A DNA stretch of 57,114 nt from assembly GCA_022511225.1 (NCBI GenBank), contig JAFLRZ010000012.1:1-57114 (forward strand), given 5' to 3'. Below the pieces are notes generated by a model. It was not told the origin of the DNA, made no database searches, and was given only the letters and a program-made list of their open reading frames with translations. Of this stretch, positions 1 to 7,493 are shown piece after piece; position 1 is the stretch's first letter; every line of letters begins with the position of its first letter. Origin of the DNA: Eubacterium sp. GTDB lineage: Bacteria; Bacillota; Clostridia; Oscillospirales; Acutalibacteraceae. A program made the position numbers and the translations under genes.

Positions 1-410
1 CATCGGGCGGCGTGAATTTTACGAGATTCTCTATCGCCGTTAACCGCCCGTTTACCAACTCAAACGGAGAAAGAGTTGCAGACTACTTCGATATCATCGC
101 ATGGCGCCAACTCGGGGACCGTTGCGCAAAGTATCTTAACAAAGGTAGTAAGGTCGGCATTTATGGGAGCGTCCAGCGCAGACAGTACGAGGATAGGGAC
201 GGCATAAAGCGCATAACATTCGATGTTGTAGCCGACGAGGTTGAATTTTTATCGACAAAGCAAAACGGCGATCACACGCAAACAAAACAAACTGCGAAAG
301 AGCCGGAAAATGCAAACGAAAAAAATAAATCTTCTGCGGATTCGGACCTCTTTGGACACATGGAACCTGTATCGCCCGAAGAAGCGGCCGCATTGGGGTT
401 TGGGGAGTAA
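1..410 (+). CDS. ssb: Single-stranded DNA-binding protein, 5' end cut by window edge
   Basis: The reading frame is open to the left edge, so the N-terminus lies outside the window and the GTG at 12 is an internal valine, not a start. The visible part is a bacterial SSB OB-fold: the strand motif FTRFSIAVNRPF, the DYFDIIAWRQLG segment, GSKVGIYGSVQRRQYED and a strand ending in DEVEFL. The tail is polar and charged and ends in ALGFGE, not the usual DDxPF acidic tip. It coats ssDNA during phage replication and recombination. The next gene starts 3 bases after its stop. Two further SSB-like genes lie near 12.5-13.4 kb. Confidence 0.9.
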   Translation, partial: SGGVNFTRFSIAVNRPFTNSNGERVADYFDIIAWRQLGDRCAKYLNKGSKVGIYGSVQRRQYEDRDGIKRITFDVVADEVEFLSTKQNGDHTQTKQTAKEPENANEKNKSSADSDLFGHMEPVSPEEAAALGFGE

Positions 411-413
411 ATT

Positions 414-1295
414 GTGGCTGAAAGAAGAATGTTTTCTCAAAAAATCGTAGAGAGCGATGCCTTCTATGATATGCCTGCAGACAGTCAAGCGTTATATATG
501 CACTTATGTATGAATGCCGATGATGACGGCTTTGTTAATAATTCGCAAAAGATACGCAGAGCTATGGGGTGTAGCGAGGACAGTCTAAAAATACTGTTGG
601 CTAAAAGGTTTGTTTTACCTTTTGAAAGCGGAGTGGTGGTTGTTAAGCATTGGCGTATGCAGAACTCTCTTCGTAAAGACCGATACAAACCTACCGAGTA
701 TACGGATGAAAAGAGCTTGTTGTATTTAAAACCAAACGGCAGCTATACTTTTGACGAAAGTCAAGGCGTCAATTTGCTGTCCGTATCCCCTGAAGAAACT
801 GTGCAAGAAGGCCCTGAAAATGACGTGGCAACCAATGGTTGCCAAACGGTTGCCAAACGGTTGCCGCAGTATAGTATAGATAAGAGTAGTATAGATAAGA
901 GTAGTATAGATAAGAGTAGTATAGATAAGAGTAGTATAGAAGAGGGTAGTATAGGTAAGGGTAAAAGGGTATTAGGTGGTAAAGAAAATAATAAAAAAAA
1001 TAATACGCGTGCGTGCGCGCGAGATGAAGGTCTGACTGTCGAAAAGTTTGAGCAACTCGCCGAATGCGAGGGTTGGGAGAAATATCCGAACGGCGAAGTA
1101 TACCGCGAAGTGCGAGATGCAGCTTTCAAGTTAATTGATGACGGGAAATTATTCATTAGCGATATATCGCAAGACCTCATTTCACAAATTCTTGCTTCAA
1201 TGTATTGCGGTAGAGAACGCAGGCAAATTGTTGATCTGCCAAATTATATCCTCGCTATCATCAAACGATTACGAAAGAACAACCTCGGAGGATAA
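414..1295 (+). CDS. Phage replication initiator / replisome organiser, DnaD-like
   Basis: This 293-residue protein begins MAERRMFSQKIVESDAF, the usual start of Firmicutes phage replication organisers. It has a winged-helix-like N-terminal domain (about residues 1-115), a low-complexity linker and a helical C-terminal domain. The GTG start at 414 follows a GGGGAG ribosome site. The linker (about residues 142-185) is coded by a degenerate minisatellite that reads as repeated SSIDK. The role in loading helicase at the phage origin comes from the family and its position beside SSB; no catalytic motif is expected. A repeat tract in the linker should make the gene prone to in-frame length variation. 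Confidence 0.75.
   Translation: MAERRMFSQKIVESDAFYDMPADSQALYMHLCMNADDDGFVNNSQKIRRAMGCSEDSLKILLAKRFVLPFESGVVVVKHWRMQNSLRKDRYKPTEYTDEKSLLYLKPNGSYTFDESQGVNLLSVSPEETVQEGPENDVATNGCQTVAKRLPQYSIDKSSIDKSSIDKSSIDKSSIEEGSIGKGKRVLGGKENNKKNNTRACARDEGLTVEKFEQLAECEGWEKYPNGEVYREVRDAAFKLIDDGKLFISDISQDLISQILASMYCGRERRQIVDLPNYILAIIKRLRKNNLGG
837..959 (+). repeat. In-frame tandem repeats inside the initiator gene
   Basis: An 11-base unit, GGTTGCCAAAC, occurs at 837-847 and 848-858, with a partial copy to 865. A 15-base unit, AGTAGTATAGATAAG, then runs from 873 to 959: one partial copy, three perfect copies, and two diverged copies at 930-944 and 945-959. Both lie in the linker. The 15-base unit keeps the frame and codes for SSIDK. 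Confidence 0.9.
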
Positions 1296-1300
1296 AACAA

Positions 1301-1492
1301 GTGAGAATTATATACATATTGGCCGCATTATGCGCTGTGCTATTCGTAATAAACTTCCTGACACTAATATGTGTTACTTACACTAAACAAAGTGAGCGAA
1401 TAATTTTCGGATTTAAGCTCGCTTCCGCACTAACAGCTACATTTGCAGTATCTTTTGCCTTTATAGCAACCGTATTGGTTGTATTGGGTTAA
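1301..1492 (+). CDS. Small two-TM membrane protein
   Basis: This 63-residue protein has a GTG start 5 bases after the initiator stop and an AGGATAAAAC-type ribosome site. Two hydrophobic segments (about residues 3-26 and 39-62) are separated by a short charged loop (TKQSERIIFG), so it is predicted to span the membrane twice. No family is recognised. Its place between the initiator and the SMC-like ATPase does not reveal its role. Confidence 0.55.
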   Translation: MRIIYILAALCAVLFVINFLTLICVTYTKQSERIIFGFKLASALTATFAVSFAFIATVLVVLG

Positions 1493-1525
1493 AGACAAGA
1501 AATTTTCAAAAAGAAGGATAACAAA

Positions 1526-3265
1526 ATGCGAACAATCACACTTAACAAAATGCGAATCGAGAACTTTAAGGGCATACAAAACCTTGAAATCTCGTTTAAC
1601 GGCAAAAATACGCTCATATCGGGCTTTAATGGTACGGGCAAGTCAACTATCGAGGACGCGTACTTTTGGGCGACTACGGGTAAAAACGCGGCTCTTGCGG
1701 CGAGATTTGAAGTCAGACCGCGCGATAAGCAGGGAAACGAAGTCCATGATGTCATTACTTCGGTCGAATGCGAGTTTACGGTTTTTGAAAATCTTTGCGA
1801 GCCGTTCACATTTACAATCCGTCGTGATGAAATTGAGGATTTGACCGAAAAAGCAAAACAGCAGCTTAAACCCGAAACGATTGCACCGAAAAAAAGCTTT
1901 TACTTTATCGACAACGCGCCGTATGACGCAAAGATATTCTACGCCAAACTCGGCGAGATAATGTGTGATAAAGACAAATTTACTATATTGAGCAATCCTA
2001 TGGCGTTCTTCGCGCTTGATGAAAAAGTGCAACGCGATTTGCTTACGGCGGCTTGCGGAGATGTGCAGGATAGCGAAGTCGAAAACTACGAGCAAGTCAA
2101 GCAGATTTGCGGCGCTATCAATACGCCGGCGCAAGTCAAAGAAGGATTAGCTGACAACATAAGAAAGGCAAAGAAACGACTTGACGAGATACCGGCACAA
2201 ATCAAGGTGCTTGCGCCGAATTGCGACGAGTACGCAGACTACGCCAAGCAAATTGCCGACTTGGAAAGACAAAGGGCGGAAGTAGAAGAAAAGGGCAAGA
2301 TAATAAAGTCTAAACTCTATGATTTGCAAAAGGCAAATGAGAACAAGCCTATTAAACCAAGCGATCATAATTTGTGGATAGCACAAGCCTCATTGGATAG
2401 CGCAACGAAAGAGCTTGAGCGAACGAGAATTACGCTAAACGCTGAATTAGAACGTCAAGAGAAAAACAAATGTCCGAACTGCGGATTTGCGCTTGCGGAT
2501 ATAACGGCACACATCGACGAGATAAAGAACAATATAAGCAAGCTCGAATCAGAATGTGCAGAATGGGAAAGTAAGGTAGCGTACGAAAAAGCCGAATACG
2601 AAAAGGCTATGAAAGAGTATCTTGATTCACTTACGCCCGAAGTCGATACAACTCAAGAGCGAGAGGCAATAGAAAACCGCATAGCTGAACTTCGGGCAAA
2701 GTACATCGATTTGTCGGTCGAAATCGAAAGACTGCATACCGCTCAAAAAGTGCAATCGCAAATCAAAGCACTGCGCGATGAACAGCGCAAGCTCGACGAT
2801 CAACTTGCCGGCGACATGACGAAGTTCGACATTATCTCGGCGTTCCTTAACAAAAAAGCCGAGAAGGTCGTTGAGAATATCAATGATCGCTTCACAACGG
2901 TGCAATTCAAGCTTTTTGAAATGCAGGCGAACGGCGAACTTAAAACTTGCTGCAAGGCTATGGTGAACGGCGTGAGCTATGCAAATATCAACACCGCTGC
3001 CAAAGTGCAGGTCGGGGTAGAGATAGCAAAGTTGTTTTCGGAGTTCTATGGTGTCAGGGCGCCGATTTGGGTGGACGATAAAGAGTCCGTGCTGGAACTG
3101 CCACCGATAGACACGCAGCTCGTTTGTCTGAAAGTAAAAGAAACGCCTTTTATATTACCCAATAGAGACGATTTTGAAACCGATGATGATTACGAAAAAG
3201 CGGTAGAAAAAGCGAAAGCCAATTACGAAAAAGCGAAGAAAGAATTACATATTGAGGCGGTGTAA
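1526..3265 (+). CDS. SMC/SbcC-like AAA ATPase with zinc hook
   Basis: This 579-residue protein starts with an ABC-ATPase half of Rad50/SbcC type: KMRIENFKGI, then Walker A GFNGTGKST at about residues 34-42. Long charged coiled-coil arms flank a CPNC zinc-hook motif near residue 316. The C-terminal half returns to an ATPase-like lobe with APIWVDDKES, a plausible Walker B. Zinc-hook ATPases dimerise and work with a nuclease on DNA ends. Here the likely partners are the downstream RecT and metallo-beta-lactamase-fold protein, giving a phage recombination module. No SbcD-type nuclease gene is next to it. The ATG at 1526 follows an AGAAGGA ribosome site. Confidence 0.85.
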   Translation: MRTITLNKMRIENFKGIQNLEISFNGKNTLISGFNGTGKSTIEDAYFWATTGKNAALAARFEVRPRDKQGNEVHDVITSVECEFTVFENLCEPFTFTIRRDEIEDLTEKAKQQLKPETIAPKKSFYFIDNAPYDAKIFYAKLGEIMCDKDKFTILSNPMAFFALDEKVQRDLLTAACGDVQDSEVENYEQVKQICGAINTPAQVKEGLADNIRKAKKRLDEIPAQIKVLAPNCDEYADYAKQIADLERQRAEVEEKGKIIKSKLYDLQKANENKPIKPSDHNLWIAQASLDSATKELERTRITLNAELERQEKNKCPNCGFALADITAHIDEIKNNISKLESECAEWESKVAYEKAEYEKAMKEYLDSLTPEVDTTQEREAIENRIAELRAKYIDLSVEIERLHTAQKVQSQIKALRDEQRKLDDQLAGDMTKFDIISAFLNKKAEKVVENINDRFTTVQFKLFEMQANGELKTCCKAMVNGVSYANINTAAKVQVGVEIAKLFSEFYGVRAPIWVDDKESVLELPPIDTQLVCLKVKETPFILPNRDDFETDDDYEKAVEKAKANYEKAKKELHIEAV

Positions 3266-3266
3266 G

Positions 3267-3467
3267 ATGAAAAAATATCGCGTGGTGGGATACATTCCAG
3301 CGGGCTTGCATCGAATGAAGCGCATCGAGAAGGTTGTGATAACATCCGATCCGCACCCTAACGATGATTCCGCTGTTGGGGCGTGGCTTGGGGCGCTTTT
3401 TGATGAAAGACTGCCGGGTTCGCCGTACGAAATCGAAAGCATAGAGGAGTTGAAAGACAATGATTGA
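3267..3467 (+). CDS. Hypothetical small protein
   Basis: 66 residues, not recognised. I take the ATG at 3267 (MKKYRVVGY), just after the previous stop and next to a GGCGGTG ribosome site. The N-terminus reads as a beta strand and the C-terminal half is acidic (YEIESIEELKDND). It overlaps the next gene by 8 bases, suggesting translational coupling. Confidence 0.6.
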   Translation: MKKYRVVGYIPAGLHRMKRIEKVVITSDPHPNDDSAVGAWLGALFDERLPGSPYEIESIEELKDND

Positions 3468-3771
3468 CGAGCAAAAAGCGATTACGGAAATGGCAATTTT
3501 ATTGTTTAATTGCGATGCCTGTATAACTTGGCCTTGCGAAAATTGCATATTAGCAAAAGACGAGGCTTGTTCACATCGTAATGATGCTTTAAGACTTGTC
3601 AATGCAGGCTACGGCAACATACGGCAAGCACTTACGGAGTTTGCGGAAAGAATAAAAATGAAAATAGAGAGAAAAACGGATAACGTTTATAAAGATTTTG
3701 CAACAGGGAGATATGAGAGCATTACCTTTTTGGTAGATAAAGTTTTAAAAGAAACATTATTGGAGATTTAG
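3460..3771 (+). CDS. Hypothetical protein, NAGYGN paralogue family
   Basis: 103 residues. The middle carries NAGYGNIRQALTEFAERI, shared with the protein at 9058-9381, which has NAGYGNIKKAVTEFVNRL. The N-terminus is helical and has a small cysteine cluster (FNCDACITWPCENC). Function unknown. The copy near 9 kb shows it is a duplicated module inside the early operon. Confidence 0.65.
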   Translation: MIDEQKAITEMAILLFNCDACITWPCENCILAKDEACSHRNDALRLVNAGYGNIRQALTEFAERIKMKIERKTDNVYKDFATGRYESITFLVDKVLKETLLEI

Positions 3772-3774
3772 GTA

Positions 3775-4017
3775 ATGCGAATCTACCTTAACAAATCTTC
3801 TCCGAACGCACCGATAAGCGAAATGTGCAAAGCGATCCGCAAAGAGCGATATATCACGCAGGACGCACTCGCTAATCTAATCGGCGTGAACGCTTCGGAA
3901 GTTTCGTACATAGAACGCGGGTTTATCCCGGACGCACAAATTGTTGTAAAAATATCCGACCTGTATAAAGAAACACAGGTTTTCAAAAATCAAACACTTA
4001 TTTCAAGGAGTAAATAA
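3775..4017 (+). CDS. XRE-family helix-turn-helix protein
   Basis: This 80-residue protein is essentially one XRE/Cro-type helix-turn-helix (about residues 14-65): MCKAIRKERYITQDALANLIGVNASEVSYIERG, with the usual Q-x3-A-x3-G-V spacing. It probably regulates phage genes. Lying inside the replication operon and not in a divergent control region, it is more likely a Cro-like or early regulator than the main lysogeny repressor. Confidence 0.8.
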   Translation: MRIYLNKSSPNAPISEMCKAIRKERYITQDALANLIGVNASEVSYIERGFIPDAQIVVKISDLYKETQVFKNQTLISRSK

Positions 4018-4019
4018 CT

Positions 4020-5045
4020 ATGTCAAACATTCAAGTAGCAGATACGCAGTCGGCGCAACTTGCCGTTAAATTTAACAACTCGCTTTCGACCGTTATGGCG
4101 AAATCGGACAGCTGGAAATTCTTTATCGAAAAATTGCCTGCGGCGAGGCGCGAACAAATACCGAACGATGTGTTTTCTTATGTTACATTACACGCCGATA
4201 CAGTAAAGGACCTCGATGCAAATGACTTTATGGCGCGTGTTGTGGATTGCTATTCGCAGGGATATACGCTTACGGACGGCGACGGATTTATTCTTCCGTT
4301 TTGGAACAGCAAGTTAAAGCGCTTTGTGGCTGCTTTTGTGCCGGGCTGGGTTGGAATTAAGCGTCGCGCTATGGAAACAGGATTGTTCAGATACTTTACC
4401 GTATCTCATATTTACGAGGGGACTATCAAAGGCTACGACCACAGACGCGAAATTCCGATATTCGACGAAACAAAAATACCGACTGGCACGGAAAAGGTTA
4501 TAGGGTACTTGGGCTATTACGAAATGTTTTCGGGCGCGAAACAGGAGATATATTGCTCGGTAGAATCGTTGCAAGCACACGCGCTTAAATATTCTCCACA
4601 GAGCAGAAAAGCGGGTGAGCTTGTCGGATTGTGGAAGGACAGCCTTGACGCAATGTGCTTGAAAACTATGTACCGCAAGCTCGGCAAACTCGCGCCTAAG
4701 TCAAAGAATCCTACGCCGCAACAAGCGCAATTCTATGCGGAGTTGGAAACTGACGACGAACCGCAGTACGAGCGCCCGGCAAATGTCAATGAGGACGGCG
4801 TGGTTGTTGAGTCGTCTGCTATCGAAGAAGTGGACGGCGAAACCTTGCCGTTTGACGAGCCGCCTATTCCCGATGACTACGATTACGAACCCGAACCGCC
4901 TCAAGGTTATTCGCAAAGCCAAAACGACAGCTGCTTGAAATGTGCGGACTGTGGCGAGACGATAAAAACCAATGTTTACGAGTACAGCACAAAAAAATAC
5001 GGTAAACCGCTTTGCTACAATTGTCAACAGAAGCACAAGGCGTAG
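4020..5045 (+). CDS. recT: RecT-family single-strand annealing protein with C-terminal zinc finger
   Basis: Residues 1 to about 240 match the RecT annealing family, including FMARVVDCYSQGYTL, the YSPQSRKAGE region and CLKTMYRKLGK near the core's end. It would anneal complementary strands in phage recombination, fed by an exonuclease. The 341-residue length exceeds the usual 270-300. An acidic linker (about 241-300) is followed by a four-cysteine zinc-finger-like end (CADC and CYNC, about residues 309-337). It sits between an XRE gene and a small gene, with the SMC-like ATPase upstream and the metallo-beta-lactamase-fold protein downstream. Confidence 0.88.
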   Translation: MSNIQVADTQSAQLAVKFNNSLSTVMAKSDSWKFFIEKLPAARREQIPNDVFSYVTLHADTVKDLDANDFMARVVDCYSQGYTLTDGDGFILPFWNSKLKRFVAAFVPGWVGIKRRAMETGLFRYFTVSHIYEGTIKGYDHRREIPIFDETKIPTGTEKVIGYLGYYEMFSGAKQEIYCSVESLQAHALKYSPQSRKAGELVGLWKDSLDAMCLKTMYRKLGKLAPKSKNPTPQQAQFYAELETDDEPQYERPANVNEDGVVVESSAIEEVDGETLPFDEPPIPDDYDYEPEPPQGYSQSQNDSCLKCADCGETIKTNVYEYSTKKYGKPLCYNCQQKHKA

Positions 5046-5055
5046 GCGGTGAAAG

Positions 5056-5406
5056 ATGGATAGACTAACTAAACGCGATAAGGACGGCAAAGTTTGTGTG
5101 CCTCTTGCAAATGCGTTTTATCTTGCGCTGGCATATGAACGTCTTGCTGAACTCGAAGACAAACTCGAAAGCGGGCAGTTGGTAGATATGAAGTGCAAGA
5201 TAGGCGATACCGTATTCTTTGACACTTTTACAAACAACGGCAGCACGAGCATCGGCATACAAGGGCACGAAGTAAAAGGTTACGATTTGCGTTTAATAGT
5301 CAAGAACACGCAGGGCTACGATAGCACCGAAATACCAATTAGTGAAATTGGGAAAAGCGTTTTCTTGAATAAAGACGAAGCCGAACAAAAAATCAGTAAG
5401 AATTAA
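5056..5406 (+). CDS. Phage hypothetical protein, KIGD module family
   Basis: 116 residues. It has a helical start (AYERLAELEDKLESGQ), a beta-rich core beginning KCKIGDTVFF, and an end of the form FLNKDEAEQK. The same core and ending recur in the proteins at 13438, 13859, 18285 and 21386, so this is one of at least five related proteins in this phage. No enzymatic motif is seen; function unknown. Confidence 0.7.
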   Translation: MDRLTKRDKDGKVCVPLANAFYLALAYERLAELEDKLESGQLVDMKCKIGDTVFFDTFTNNGSTSIGIQGHEVKGYDLRLIVKNTQGYDSTEIPISEIGKSVFLNKDEAEQKISKN

Positions 5407-5418
5407 AAGGTAACAACC

Positions 5419-6150
5419 ATGTCAAGACAAAAATGCGAAACAATTAAAATATCCGTTGTAGGCACAGGTAGTAAAGGCAATGCTTATTTAGTGCAAGTAG
5501 GCGATAGCAAATTGCTTTTGGACGCCGGGATGCCGATGGCTAAAATCCGAAAGTTCAACAACAACCGAATTTGCGATATAGATGCCATGCTTATAACGCA
5601 CGTTCACAACGACCATGCGGAGTTTGCGGAAGAATTGAGGAATAACGGCGTGCGCATGATTTACAACATAAACGAAATAGACTGCGGCAAGTTTATCGTT
5701 CGCGGCGACTATCAAAAGCACGACGTAGAATGCCGTGGCTATTCGGTTTACTTCCCGAACGCGAACATTGAGCTGCACTATATAACCGATACCGTTGAGC
5801 CTATCGTAAGTGCAGAGCTATTACGCAACGACCGCCGCCATTACTGGATTATCGAGTGCGACTATACGGAAGCGACAATGCAATACAACGACGAACACGA
5901 AAGCGCAAGCGTGGCGATGCGGAATCAGCGCACACGCGAAACGCATTTGTCTGATAGAACCGTCATTGGCTTTTTTAGGCGAGATGACATTCCTGCGGAC
6001 GCGATTCTCTTTGTACATAAGTCGGGGCTAAATTTCGATATAGGGTTATTTGTCCTCAAATGGGATAAAGGTATGCCGAAAATGCTCGTAGCCGAGAATG
6101 GCGGCATATACGAAATGCGCGGCAAGCGGATTGATAGGGTATTGGTATGA
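5419..6150 (+). CDS. Metallo-beta-lactamase-fold hydrolase, probable phage nuclease
   Basis: This 243-residue protein has the metallo-beta-lactamase motif H-x-H-x-D-H at residues 61-66 (THVHNDH), after the beta strand KLLLDAGMP whose aspartate is also typical. The opening VVGTGSKGNAYLV resembles the YycJ-like branch. Next to RecT, such proteins are plausible DNA exonucleases supplying single strands; that is inference, as the fold also covers other hydrolases. The 3' end overlaps the methyltransferase start by 4 bases (ATGA). Confidence 0.82.
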   Translation: MSRQKCETIKISVVGTGSKGNAYLVQVGDSKLLLDAGMPMAKIRKFNNNRICDIDAMLITHVHNDHAEFAEELRNNGVRMIYNINEIDCGKFIVRGDYQKHDVECRGYSVYFPNANIELHYITDTVEPIVSAELLRNDRRHYWIIECDYTEATMQYNDEHESASVAMRNQRTRETHLSDRTVIGFFRRDDIPADAILFVHKSGLNFDIGLFVLKWDKGMPKMLVAENGGIYEMRGKRIDRVLV

Positions 6151-7493
6151 TAGACGGGCAAATCTCGCTATTTGACGGCACACAGCCTTTTATAAACAAT
6201 AAGCCGATACGCCTTATAGAACTATTTGCAGGCTACGGCAGTCAAGCTCTTGCGCTTAAATATATCGGCATATCGTTCGAGCATTACCGAATAAGCGAGT
6301 GGGCAACGAAATCTATCCAAGCCTACCGCGATATGCACTTTGCAGACGATAATACAGACTACTCGAAAGATATGACTGTCGCTGAAGTCAAAGCGTGGTT
6401 ATACGGCAAAATATCACGAGATTATAATACGCCGATGACAGACGATGAAATCAACCGCATGAAAGAAAAGGAAGTGCGGACGATTTACAACAATATGCAA
6501 GCGTCGCACAATCTCGGCAGCATAACACAAATCAAGGCAGAAGATTTGGCGATAGCTGATACGGACAAGTATTGCTACATAATGACTTACTCTTACCCGT
6601 GTCAAGATTGCTCGCTCGCAGGCAAAGGCGCCGGCATGGCAAAAGGTAGCGGAACAAGAAGTGCGCTTTTGTGGGAAGTTGAACGTTTACTTGGTGAAAT
6701 GAGCGAAAGGCCGCAAATCCTCTTAATGGAGAACGTACCGCAAGTTATCGGAAGTACGGGGATTAAAGACTTTGCACAATGGATAGCGTTTCTTGAGCAG
6801 CTCGGCTACAAGAACTATTGGCAACTTATGAACGCAAAGGACTACGGAATACCGCAGAATCGAAATCGGTGTTTTATGGTTAGTTTACTCGGAGATTATT
6901 ACTTTAACTTCCCGAAACCGCAAAAGCTGACCGTCAGACTGAAAGACTTTTTAGACAAAGATGTAGACGAGAAATATTATCTGTCGGATAAGGCTTTGAC
7001 TTATATTAACAAGCGCGTAGGTAAGTATACTCAAATTTGCGACGATGACACCGAAATTGCACCGTCCGCGATAACTGCAGTAGGCAATCAGAATTGGACG
7101 GGAAACTTCGTCAAAGATATTGCTAATTGTGTGCGTGGGGGGGGCGAGGAAGCCTCGATAGACACAGTTGGGATATTGTTATCGAACAATCCGACGGGGG
7201 GGGGGTACTGTAAAGCAGCGCGATACTCGAACGACCGTGATAATAGCCGACAACGGCAAAAGGATTGTGAAAACGACAGCGATAGCTGCGACGCTGTTGG
7301 CGCGGGATTACAAAGGGCTGAACACATACGGATCGAACGCAGTAGTGGAAATTGCGAAAGAGCCGACGGGGTGTTGCTTAACAAATCCCCCGATTTCCAA
7401 AGAGGGCCGCTAACGGACTTAAGCCGAACTATAGATTGTAACGGCATGAATGGAGTAGTTGAATGGACAACGAAATCAAATGCAAAGAAGTAG
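6147..7493 (+). CDS. C5 DNA (cytosine) methyltransferase, catalytic N-terminal part; gene frame-broken
   Basis: The first 330 or so residues are a clear Dcm-type enzyme: AdoMet motif I LIELFAGYGSQ, the catalytic Pro151-Cys152 in YPCQDCS, motif VI MENVPQ and motif VIII GIPQNRNRCF. It methylates cytosine C5, probably to mask phage DNA from host restriction. From the G8 tract at 7137 this frame stops resembling the family. Family-like sequence (RGSLDRHSWDIVIEQSDGG) continues in another frame, then another after the G10 tract at 7196. The stop at 7493 is therefore not the natural end. The whole gene should reach 8736, about 860 residues. See the entry at 7459-8736 and the findings. Confidence 0.85.
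   Translation: MIDGQISLFDGTQPFINNKPIRLIELFAGYGSQALALKYIGISFEHYRISEWATKSIQAYRDMHFADDNTDYSKDMTVAEVKAWLYGKISRDYNTPMTDDEINRMKEKEVRTIYNNMQASHNLGSITQIKAEDLAIADTDKYCYIMTYSYPCQDCSLAGKGAGMAKGSGTRSALLWEVERLLGEMSERPQILLMENVPQVIGSTGIKDFAQWIAFLEQLGYKNYWQLMNAKDYGIPQNRNRCFMVSLLGDYYFNFPKPQKLTVRLKDFLDKDVDEKYYLSDKALTYINKRVGKYTQICDDDTEIAPSAITAVGNQNWTGNFVKDIANCVRGGGEEASIDTVGILLSNNPTGGGYCKAARYSNDRDNSRQRQKDCENDSDSCDAVGAGLQRAEHIRIERSSGNCERADGVLLNKSPDFQRGPLTDLSRTIDCNGMNGVVEWTTKSNAKK
7137..7205 (+). repeat. Two poly-G tracts (G8 and G10) in the methyltransferase gene
   Basis: Runs of 8 G at 7137-7144 and 10 G at 7196-7205. Family-like protein sequence moves back one frame at each, as if one G were missing. Such long G runs are rare in a genome of this composition. 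They could be phase-variation tracts or homopolymer sequencing errors. Confidence 0.85.

Noticed and set aside
12-14. GTG at 12 as the SSB start
   Set aside because: The frame is open to the window edge and the OB-fold lacks its first strand if it starts here; the gene is cut by the edge.
837-959. CRISPR array or transposon-end repeats
   Set aside because: Units are contiguous, in frame and translated as SSIDK inside the initiator; no spacers or cas genes anywhere in the window.
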